Below the pieces are notes generated by a model, which saw only the letters and a program-made list of their open reading frames with translations, made no database searches and was not told the DNA's origin. A stretch of 33,789 bases of DNA, taken from NCBI RefSeq assembly GCF_000934755.1, contig NZ_JYNP01000059.1:1-33789 (forward strand), written 5' to 3'. This stretch comes from Desulfonatronovibrio magnus (GTDB taxonomy: Bacteria; Desulfobacterota; Desulfovibrionia; Desulfovibrionales; Desulfonatronovibrionaceae). A program made the position numbers and the translations under genes. Positions 23,957 through 30,732 of the stretch are shown piece by piece (positions within the stretch are counted from its first letter, which is position 1; each line of letters opens with the position of its first letter).

Positions 23957-24338
23957 GGGCTTTTCTCCTGATAATTGTTTCAATTGGGAGGGTTTAGTGT
24001 TTATGGTAAAAAGCACCATTCCTGAAGTCTGTAAAGGAGGAATACAGCTTAGAAATGGAGCGTATTGGCTGTCAGAAAAATTTATTTAAACTGTATTAAG
24101 ATAATCACTACCTGTAGTCATGAATTGACGCAAGCCTAATTGAGAAAAATATCTTTTTCATTCTAAATTGGTATGATATTATGGTTGGGATATAGTTGCA
24201 AGAGAAAAAAAACAAGTTGAAACTTTATCGGCTATTCAGATATGCGGTAGTTTCTTTAAATTGAACCAGCCGGACGTGGCTGGGACCGAACATTTTGAAA
24301 GTCAAAAACTCTCTACACGGGCGGCCCGGGACCGAACG

Positions 24339-24679
24339 TGTGGGTAACTGTCTTAAAAGTGGAGCCTGCATCCTGCAGGCTATTTAATTCCAGGCGGCTG
24401 GAAGCCGCCTCCACCTTGAAGAACAGTCCCATATTTGGAAATTGGGACAGTCCCCGCGAGGTACTATAAAAAAGTTTGATGCTGCATTGGTCCCTGGAAG
24501 AAATTGGCTTCAATGAAAAAATTTACACAGCGAGGGACAGTCCCTGTGCCAGGCGCAAAGCTCTCATCTTTGACGGAACTTTTCTGGTAATTGAGAATCA
24601 ATCATATGTAAAAATCTTAAAATTATGAAAACTATAACCGTCTGATTTTGTTTATAATTTGGTTTTAGTTACTTAGAAG
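24339..24679. repeat. Repeat A copy 3 (short form)
   Basis: GGGCGGCCCGGGACC at 24319-24333, then GTGTGGGTAACTG; tail AGTTACTTAGAAG (24667-24679). The branched-fold segment is at 24359-24414. The two-unit CCTCCGGGC insert of copies 1 and 2 is absent: the second GGGACAGTCCC runs straight into TGTGCCAGGCGCAAAG. The region 23957-24318 before it contains no gene; it includes a partial head GGGACCGAACATT at 24280. Confidence 0.75.
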
Positions 24680-24714
24680 TTAATTATTGAAGAACAAAAG
24701 CCTGAATTCACTGC

Positions 24715-24815
24715 CTTACCCTGATAACAATTAACAATTAACAATTAACAAATAACAAATAACAGATAACAGATAACAGATACCTGGGTTGCGGGAACAG
24801 GCCGCATTAGTGTAA
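24715..24815. repeat. Element C copy 2: AACAATT/AACAAAT/AACAGAT array
   Basis: Eight contiguous heptamers at 24726-24781: three AACAATT, two AACAAAT, three AACAGAT, each step differing by one base. The right flank GGTTGCGGGAACAGGCCGCA with TTAGTGTAAT matches the right end of the other C copies, although the heptamer sequence is unrelated to theirs. Confidence 0.7.
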
Positions 24816-24835
24816 TGTTCTTCAATAAAAAGGTG

Positions 24836-24889
24836 TTTGGCACAGAATATATGGCGCATGTGTTATATTGACTCATGTGTTTGTGCCAA
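24836..24889 (+). promoter_or_regulatory. Inverted repeat upstream of the second sigma-54 promoter
   Basis: TTTGGCACA (24836-24844) faces TTGTGCCAA (24881-24889), and CATGTGTT occurs twice between them. Position, 90-140 bases upstream of the sigma-54 promoter, suits activator binding. Confidence 0.4.
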
Positions 24890-24975
24890 GACATGGATTC
24901 TGCGATGAGTGGAGAAGCACCTGGATATGGTTGCTGTCAGCAGGATAAGAGGGTTTCAAACGGGATGGAAAATTT

Positions 24976-24993
24976 TTGGCACAGCCTATGCTA
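24976..24993 (+). promoter_or_regulatory. Sigma-54 promoter of the DUF4168 gene
   Basis: TTTGGCACAGCCTATGCT has GG at 24978-24979 and GC at 24990-24991, 10 bases apart. It is nearly identical to the promoter at 20984-21001. Expected start near 25003 gives a leader of about 110 bases. Confidence 0.7.
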
Positions 24994-25113
24994 TGTTAAA
25001 TTTCAGGTTTGTTGATTGAAGAGTTTAGCGCAATTTGCAGAATTACATGATATTGAATTGATGGCTGCAGTGCTGATCTCAAATTTTTAATTAATTTTAT
25101 TCAGGAGGTTTTA

Positions 25114-25521
25114 ATGACTTTTCCAGGAAAGATCACAATTTTGGCCATTTCTTTTATCGCAGCATTGTTCCTTACCGCTGGCTATGTAAGTGCTCAGGAG
25201 TACCAGCAGGAAGGTTACCAGCAGGAAGGAATGATGCAGCAGCCAGGAGCTCAGATCAATGTCAGTGAGGCAGATCTTGACAAGGCAGCTGGTGCTTATG
25301 TGGAGATAACTGAAATAAGAGAGAATTTTCAGGAATCATTAGCTGGAATCACTGACCCTGAACAGGCCCAGGAGCTTCAGGAGCAGGCAGGTGAAGCCAT
25401 GGTGGAAGCTGTTCAAAATAATGGCCTTGACGTGCAGCAGTACAACGAAATTATGGAAGCAGCTCAAGCGGATGAAGAACTAAGAAACAAGCTTCTCGGC
25501 AAACTGGAAGCTATGCAATAG
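25114..25521 (+). CDS. DUF4168 exported protein
   Basis: A 135-residue protein with a signal peptide (about 1-27, ending VSAQ), a Gln/Glu-Tyr-rich linker with the repeat YQQEG (residues about 30-45) and a helical DUF4168 domain (about 48-132): ADLDKAAGAYVEITEIRE, then SLAGITDPEQAQELQEQAGE and GLDVQQYNEIMEAAQADEEL. DUF4168 proteins are small secreted proteins of unknown role in many Gram-negative bacteria. AGGAGG precedes the ATG, and transcription is probably from the sigma-54 promoter upstream. The lipoprotein gene 71 bases downstream, also Gln/Gly/Pro/Tyr-rich, is likely in the same transcript. Sigma-54 control hints at a stress or envelope signal (inference). Confidence 0.8.
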   Translation: MTFPGKITILAISFIAALFLTAGYVSAQEYQQEGYQQEGMMQQPGAQINVSEADLDKAAGAYVEITEIRENFQESLAGITDPEQAQELQEQAGEAMVEAVQNNGLDVQQYNEIMEAAQADEELRNKLLGKLEAMQ

Positions 25522-25592
25522 TCTTAGCTGAATAAAGACTTTTTCAACAGGTTTAAAATATATATCAGTCGCGTGAAAGGAGGTAATAGCGT

Positions 25593-25811
25593 ATGACAAT
25601 AAAGCATATTATTATTACATTATTTGCAATCATAGCACTGAGCTTGAGTGTGGCCTGCGATCCTCCTCAGGAAGGAGATCAACAGGTACCACCAGCACCT
25701 CCAGGCGAGATGCCTGGTGAGGCTCCAGATGGATACCAGCAGCCAGGCGTTCCAGGAGGGCAAGACGGCTACGGCCAGCCTGATCCTCCACAGCAGCCTG
25801 AAGGCTATTAA
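25593..25811 (+). CDS. Small proline/glycine-rich lipoprotein
   Basis: A 72-residue frame. A hydrophobic N-terminus with lipobox-like LSLSVAC (Cys22) predicts lipid attachment. The mature 50 residues are a flexible Pro/Gly/Gln-rich tail (PPAPPGEMPGEAPDGYQQPG) without a fold. AAAGGAGG precedes the ATG, and an intrinsic terminator follows 50 bases after the stop, so it is the last gene of the DUF4168 transcript. I know no family; it may be a surface-anchored spacer or adhesive tail. The small size and low complexity limit confidence in its function, not in its being expressed. Confidence 0.6.
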   Translation: MTIKHIIITLFAIIALSLSVACDPPQEGDQQVPPAPPGEMPGEAPDGYQQPGVPGGQDGYGQPDPPQQPEGY

Positions 25812-25863
25812 CATATAAACCATTCATGACTTCCTCCTCCAAAGGCAAGTGGTTCGACACAAG

Positions 25864-25892
25864 AAAGCCCCCTGATACAGGGGGCTTTTTTT
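25864..25892 (+). terminator. Intrinsic terminator, probably bidirectional
   Basis: AAAGCCCCCTG, loop ATA, CAGGGGGCTTT, then further Ts (seven in all, 25886-25892). It closes the DUF4168-lipoprotein transcript; with AAGAAA on its left it can also stop the convergent selD transcript. Confidence 0.9.
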
Positions 25893-25985
25893 GTGTTCAT
25901 GTTCTCTATTGGTGAGCAATTACAAGCTTACATAGATTTTAAGTGCCTGCATAGAAGAGCCAGTCTCCATGCCACTTTCAAGGGC

Positions 25986-27035
25986 TTAGACTATTAGAAT
26001 TTTTTCACCTGGATCGGCAAGGACCTGACCAATTATTGCAGAAGTAGTGACTTTGTTTTTGATTAAATTGTCCAGTAGTTTATGTGCATAAGCAGAGGGG
26101 CAGCAGATGAGCAAACCTCCTGAGGTCTGAGGATCATAAAGAAGATCCCGCGAGACAGGGGGGATGGCATTATCGAACCTGACCCTGCACTGGGCGAATT
26201 CTTTGTTTTTATAAGCTCCAGCAGGGATCATACCCATGGCTCCAAATTCAAGGGCGTCAGGCAGGGTCGGAATGTCTTTAAATGTGAGGCGGATGCTTTT
26301 TCCAGAACCATCTACCATTTCACCAAGATGTCCCAGCAGGCCGAAGCCAGTGATGTCAGTGCATGCACTGACCGGAAATGGCTCCATAACATGAGCGGCG
26401 ACTTTATTGAGTTCAGCCATAAGGCGGGTTGTCTGGTCAATGAGCTTTTCTGAAGCAAGGCCGGCTTTTATGGCAGTATTTATGATTCCTGTGCCGAGAG
26501 GCTTGGTCAATATGAGAAGGTCGCCTTCATTTATGGCTTTTTTGGTCAGCACCTTAGAGGGATGAATAAATCCGGTGACTGAAAGACCATATTTCAGTTC
26601 CTTATCCTCCACACTGTGCCCGCCTACCAGTACCACGCCGGCTTCTTTCATTTTGTCCAGCCCGCCCAGCAAAATAGCGCGTAATATTTCCATATCAAGG
26701 TCCTTGACAGGAAATCCAACAAGATTCATGGCTGTTCTGGGTGTCCCGCCCATGGCGTATACATCGCTTAGAGCATTGGCTGCAGCAATCTGTCCAAACC
26801 AGTATGGATCATCTACTATGGGCGTAAAAAAATCCACGGTCTGAATCAGGGCCAGGTCATCAGAAACCTTATAAACTGCCGCGTCATCAGCTTTTTCCAA
26901 GCCTACTATGAGGTTGTCATCTACAGGGAAATCAATCCCTTTCAAGGCTTTTTCCAGGTCCCCTGGAGGCAGCTTGGATGCTCAGCCGGCTCCTGTGACG
27001 CTTTCTGTAAGTCGTTTAGTTTGTTTTTTTGTCAT
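25986..27035 (-). CDS. selD: Selenophosphate synthetase SelD, selenocysteine-containing
   Basis: SelD makes selenophosphate from selenide and ATP, the Se donor for Sec-tRNA and selenouridine. A conventional reading starts at a TTG at 26945 and loses the catalytic N-terminus. Extending through one in-frame TGA (26984-26982) to the ATG at 27035 gives 349 residues beginning MTKKQTKRLTESVTGAGUAS, then KLPPGDL. Sec18 falls exactly on the catalytic Cys17 of E. coli SelD and Lys21 on its essential Lys20. The rest is complete: DDAAVYKV, QTVDFFTPIVDDP, NALSDVYAMGG, GGHSVEDKE, TDITGFGLLGH and YDPQTSGGLL. A hairpin suited to a bacterial SECIS lies 14 bases after the TGA. The ATG lacks an obvious Shine-Dalgarno. 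The gene stands alone between repeats; the yedE/yedF/DUF3343 genes are its functional partners. Confidence 0.93.
26953..26984 (-). promoter_or_regulatory. UGA Sec codon and candidate SECIS hairpin in selD
   Basis: After UGA (26984-26982) come 14 bases, then TCCAG (26967-26963), apical loop GGGAC and CTGGA (26957-26953). A 5-bp upper stem with GG at the start of the loop, at this distance from the UGA, fits bacterial SECIS elements read by SelB. A short AAG/CTT lower pairing is possible. Confidence 0.65.
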
Positions 27036-27133
27036 TAACAACGCATTTTAAACTATCAATTATTAGCTGTCCAATAGGTTCTATCAATAAACAGAGGTTA
27101 AATGTATTACTCTCATCGATAATAATCTCCTCA

Positions 27134-27295
27134 CCCGGGCGGCCCGGGATCGAACCTGTGAGTAACTTATACCCCTCGTTCCCAGGCTGGAGCCTGGGAA
27201 CAAGAAAAAGACTGGATTCCGGCCTTCGCCGGAATGACGGCAAAAAGTAATAATTTGCTTTAACCGTCACCCCGGACTTGATCCGGGGTCCAGTT
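27134..27295. repeat. Repeat B copy 3
   Basis: Full head CCCGGGCGGCCCGGG (27134-27148), then GTGAGTAACTT (27158-27168). Hairpins are 27178-27201 (GTTCCCAGGCT / AGCCTGGGAAC), 27216-27235 (ATTCCGGC / GCCGGAAT) and 27269-27289 (ACCCCGGA / TCCGGGGT). The tail AGTTACTT is missing; instead the element abuts element C copy 3. Confidence 0.75.
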
Positions 27296-27300
27296 GTTTT

Positions 27301-27440
27301 TAACCTTGAAAGAGCAATAACCCCCTGGAACCTTATTCTTCAGCCTTCAGCCTTCAGCCTTCAGCCTGAAAAGTACGGTTATCGCCCCTACTTAACGATT
27401 CTTGTTTAAATTGAGTTGTGGGCACAGCCCGCATCAGTAA
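27301..27440. repeat. Element C copy 3: four TTCAGCC units
   Basis: TTCAGCC x4 at 27339-27366, with left flank ACCTTGAAAGAGCAATAA and right flank TTATCGCCCCTACTTAACGA, then TTGTGGGCACAGCCCGCATC. It reaches to within a few bases of the lon stop. Confidence 0.75.
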
Positions 27441-27444
27441 TAGT

Positions 27445-29892
27445 TTATTGAGCGGGCTGGCGGTACTCTTCCTTAATGAGCTTGGCAGATACCGGCAGGC
27501 AGTTTTCCCTGCCGCAGAACAGTTCTTCGGGTGTTGTTCCGAGAAGAGCCTGAGACAGCACTTCATCCATATGTTTAACAGGTATTACTTCAAGGCCTTT
27601 GAGTACATTTTCCGGCACTTCTTCAAGATCCTTTTCATTGCCTTCTGGAATAAGTACCTTGGTTACAGAAGCTCTTCGGGCAGCGAGCAGTTTTTCCCGA
27701 AGTCCGCCAATAGGCAGAATTCTGCCTCTGAGAGTTATTTCTCCGGTCATGGCTACATCATTTTGCACTGGGAGATTGAGCAGGGCGGAAATCAGACTGG
27801 TTGCCAGGGTTACGCCGGCTGAAGGCCCGTCTTTGGGAGTGGCTCCTTCCGGCACATGAACATGAATGTCAATTTCCTTGTAAAAATCAGGCTTAAGGCC
27901 GAATATTTCAGATCTTGACCGGATATAACTAAGGGCAGCCTTTGCGCTTTCCTGCATGACGTCACCAAGTTTTCCAGTGATCTCAATTTTGCCGGTACCA
28001 GGCATAAGAGCTACTTCCACGAGCAAAATTTCTCCTCCAACCTGTGTCCAGGCCAGGCCGTTGGTAACTCCAACATGCGGAGTCTCTTCACGTTCACTGT
28101 GTCTGATTTTGGGAACGCCGAGGTAAGAAGGGATACTGGTTTTACTGATCTGCACCCTTTTGTTCAGGTCTTCTTTCTGTTCCACCAGCTTTTTGGCTAC
28201 CTTGCGACAGATGGAGGCGATTTCTCGTTCCAGATTTCTTACACCTGCTTCTCTTGTGTATTGTCTTATAATTTCCGAGATGGAACCCTCGGAAAAGGAT
28301 ACATTTTCAGACTTAAGTCCGTGGAATTCGAGTTGCTTGGGGCAAAGATAGTTCTTGGCAATTTTGGTTTTTTCAGTTTCAAGATAGCCGGGCAGCTTGA
28401 TAATTTCCATTCTGTCCTGCAATGGCAGTGGAATGGTATGCAGGTAGTTGGCTGTTGTAATAAAAAAGATATTGGAAAGATCATAATCAAGATCCAGATA
28501 ATGATCGTTAAAAGAGTAGTTTTGTTCTGGATCAAGCACTTCCAGCAAGGCTGATGAAGGATCTCCCCTGAAATCAGTGCTCATTTTATCCACCTCATCA
28601 AGACAGAAAACCGGATTGTTGGTTTCCACCCTTTTCAGGCTCTGAATGATTTTACCGGGCATGGCACCTACATAAGTTCTGCGATGACCCCGTATTTCGG
28701 CCTCATCGCGGACACCGCCCAGAGAGAGTCGAATGAACTCCCGGCCTGTAGCCCTTGCTACTGATTTGGCCAGAGAGGTTTTTCCAACACCGGGAGGGCC
28801 CACCAGGCATAAAATAGGGCCGCGCATTTTTTCCACCAGGCTTTGTACTGCAAGATATTCAAGTATGCGCTCTTTTGGTTTTTCCAGACCATAATGGTCC
28901 TTATCCAGGATATCCGTGGCTTCAGCAATATCAATTTCTGTTTCTTTGAGCTCATCCCACGGTAGTGATAAAATCCAGTCAATATAGTTGATCAGTACAC
29001 TGTATTCTCCTGCGTTGGGAGGCATGGTTCTAAGTTTTTTTAGCTCTTCCATGGCCTTTTCCCGGGCCTGATCAGACATGGCTTTTTCTTGAACTCTCTG
29101 CTGCAGATGGTCAAGTTCCGCCTTGGGATCATGGTCACGACCCATTTCCTTGTGGATGGCCTTGAGCTGTTCAGTCAGGTAGTAGTCACGCTGATTCTTT
29201 TCCATCTGCTTTTTAACTCTGGATTTAATTTTCTTTTCCAGAGAAAAGACTTCTATTTCACCCTGGAGGTGGGCATAAGCCATTTGCAGGCGCTTGAAGG
29301 GATCAAGCTGTTCCAGAACCGCCTGTTTGTCCTGAAAATCCACCTTGAGATGGGGCATTACAGCATCTGCTATGGATCCTGGCTGATTCAAGTTCAAAAT
29401 GGACAGGATGGTTTCTTTTGCTATGCGGTTATTAATTTTGCCATATTCATCCAGGGCCTGATGCACAGCGCGGATCAGAGCTTCCGACTCCGGTTTGATG
29501 GATTCCTTTTCAGTGATGGTCTGGGTGAAGACCACAGGAACCTCTTTGCTGAAGTCTATTGCTCCAGGCTCTACTACAGCCCTTTGCAAACCTTCAAAAA
29601 GAACCTTGATGGTTCCGTCAGGAAGGCGAAACATCTGCAGAATTCTGGCTACACATCCAAAGTTATAAATATTATCTGCTGATGGTTTTTCCTGTTTAGG
29701 CTCACTTTGAGCAACAAGGAATATTTTTTTGTTGAATTTATTAAGGGCGACCTCAATGGCCTTGATGGATGCATCCCTGCCGACCAGCAATGGGATGATT
29801 GCTTTTGGGAACATAACTACATCACGCAGTGTCATGAGGGGAAGTTCCTCTCCCTGAGAAATGAAATTTCTGAGAAATCCTTTTTTTATCAT
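27445..29892 (-). CDS. lon: ATP-dependent protease Lon
   Basis: An 815-residue LonA protease. The N-terminal substrate domain ([22 protein letters not shown] ... in two parts) is followed by a helical linker, the AAA+ module (Walker [10 protein letters not shown], Walker [11 protein letters not shown]) and a C-terminal Ser-Lys protease domain, with Ser691 (PKDGPSAGV) and Lys734 ([12 protein letters not shown]) 43 residues apart as in E. coli. It degrades damaged and selected regulatory proteins in the cytoplasm. I start at the ATG at 29892 (GAGG 7 bases before); the frame is open 10 codons further. A dyad in the upstream region suggests regulation. The short C-terminal tail [16 protein letters not shown] is not conserved in the family. 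Confidence 0.95.
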   Translation of the reverse strand: MIKKGFLRNFISQGEELPLMTLRDVVMFPKAIIPLLVGRDASIKAIEVALNKFNKKIFLVAQSEPKQEKPSADNIYNFGCVARILQMFRLPDGTIKVLFEGLQRAVVEPGAIDFSKEVPVVFTQTITEKESIKPESEALIRAVHQALDEYGKINNRIAKETILSILNLNQPGSIADAVMPHLKVDFQDKQAVLEQLDPFKRLQMAYAHLQGEIEVFSLEKKIKSRVKKQMEKNQRDYYLTEQLKAIHKEMGRDHDPKAELDHLQQRVQEKAMSDQAREKAMEELKKLRTMPPNAGEYSVLINYIDWILSLPWDELKETEIDIAEATDILDKDHYGLEKPKERILEYLAVQSLVEKMRGPILCLVGPPGVGKTSLAKSVARATGREFIRLSLGGVRDEAEIRGHRRTYVGAMPGKIIQSLKRVETNNPVFCLDEVDKMSTDFRGDPSSALLEVLDPEQNYSFNDHYLDLDYDLSNIFFITTANYLHTIPLPLQDRMEIIKLPGYLETEKTKIAKNYLCPKQLEFHGLKSENVSFSEGSISEIIRQYTREAGVRNLEREIASICRKVAKKLVEQKEDLNKRVQISKTSIPSYLGVPKIRHSEREETPHVGVTNGLAWTQVGGEILLVEVALMPGTGKIEITGKLGDVMQESAKAALSYIRSRSEIFGLKPDFYKEIDIHVHVPEGATPKDGPSAGVTLATSLISALLNLPVQNDVAMTGEITLRGRILPIGGLREKLLAARRASVTKVLIPEGNEKDLEEVPENVLKGLEVIPVKHMDEVLSQALLGTTPEELFCGRENCLPVSAKLIKEEYRQPAQ

Positions 29893-29920
29893 AAATTGCC
29901 TCTGTTTGGGTTGTAAGTGC

Positions 29921-29947
29921 AAGTTCAGCTGCAGGCATGCTGAACTT
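29921..29947. promoter_or_regulatory. Dyad in the lon upstream region
   Basis: AAGTTCAGC (29921-29929) and GCTGAACTT (29939-29947), perfect 9-bp arms, 29 bases upstream of the lon start. TATAAG on the minus strand overlaps its distal edge, so this could be an operator. No CIRCE or sigma-32 consensus is seen. Confidence 0.4.
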
Positions 29948-30106
29948 ATACGTTTTTGAATTTGTTAAAGACTGCCATTATGAGCATTGTCTTGTAGGGT
30001 CTAACACTAACCATCTTCAGCCTGCTTGGCAACACTTTATGATTTTATAATCATAACGCTTTAATAACTGACTCCTGAAACCCTGTCATAAAAACAAGTA
30101 AATTTG

Positions 30107-30286
30107 TAATAGTTTAGCCATTTGCATGTGGCACGGCTTCCTGCCCGGAGGCATACAGCCCGGAGGGGGACTTCACTTCCGAGACCCACTTGTCTCAAAA
30201 GTGAGACGTATAACACATCGGTTGATCCTCAAATGGGGCCTGGAGTGCCTGTCCCCTGCCCTTTTTAAAAAAGGTCCAAACTGTTA
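30107..30286. repeat. Element D copy 2 (inverted relative to copy 1)
   Basis: TAATAGTTTAGCC at 30107-30119 and AAACTGTTA ending at 30286. The left 60 bases are the reverse complement of the right end of copy 1 (ATGCAAATGGCTAAACT side, CCTCCGGGCAGGAAGC inside), and the right end matches the left end of copy 1 (GGGCAGGGGACAGGCAC side). The middle differs: it has TGAGACGTATAACACATCGG and lacks the 15-bp hairpin of copy 1. Confidence 0.7.
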
Positions 30287-30297
30287 CGAAATATTTT

Positions 30298-30485
30298 AAC
30301 CTTGACAAGACCAATAAGGTCCAAAATCAGAATTCTTCAGCCATCAGCCATCAGCCATCAGCCATCAGCCATCAGCCATCAGCCATCAGCCATCAGTCAT
30401 CAGCCATCAGCCTGAAAAGTCAAGTTGCCCCCAAGCTTAACAATCCTTGCGTAAGTTGAGTAGTGAGCACAGCCCGCATTGGAAG
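30298..30485. repeat. Element C copy 4: eleven heptamers, mostly ATCAGCC
   Basis: One TTCAGCC, then ten ATCAGCC (one as ATCAGTC) at 30336-30412, 77 bases in all. The left flank ACCTTGACAAGACCAATAA and right flank CCCCCAAGCTTAACAATCC, then GTGAGCACAGCCCGCATTGG, match the other C copies. It lies about 320 bases upstream of the PocR kinase. Between 30486 and 30732 I see no gene or clear promoter, only a TTCCTG-TTTACTT-CAGGAA dyad. Confidence 0.75.
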
Positions 30486-30732
30486 TTTCCTGTTTACTTC
30501 AGGAATGAATTATGGGAAAAAAATAACAAGGAAATGATCTGAGCCTCGAATCATGGATCAGGAGACAGTAGTCAGGGGCTGTTACTTGCAAGTGCGCCTT
30601 TTGGCTGTTGATTACTGACTTCTCTATGTTGGTTGTTCCCATTCCCAGGTGTTCAGTCTGGGTATTTGATGCACTATTTTTATTAGAAAGGCTTTCAGCA
30701 GCAAGTTGTTCAAAACATTTACGGAGATTTTC

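Noticed and set aside
25986-26945. selD starting at the TTG codon at 26945
   Set aside because: This start removes the catalytic glycine-rich segment and the Lys that all SelD proteins have; the in-frame TGA upstream is explained as selenocysteine.
28075-28554. Plus-strand open frames within lon (also 29089-29682)
   Set aside because: Shadows of the lon gene, which is complete on the other strand.
13124-30412. CRISPR array from the short tandem repeats
   Set aside because: Units are 7 bases long and directly contiguous with no spacers, and there are no cas genes.
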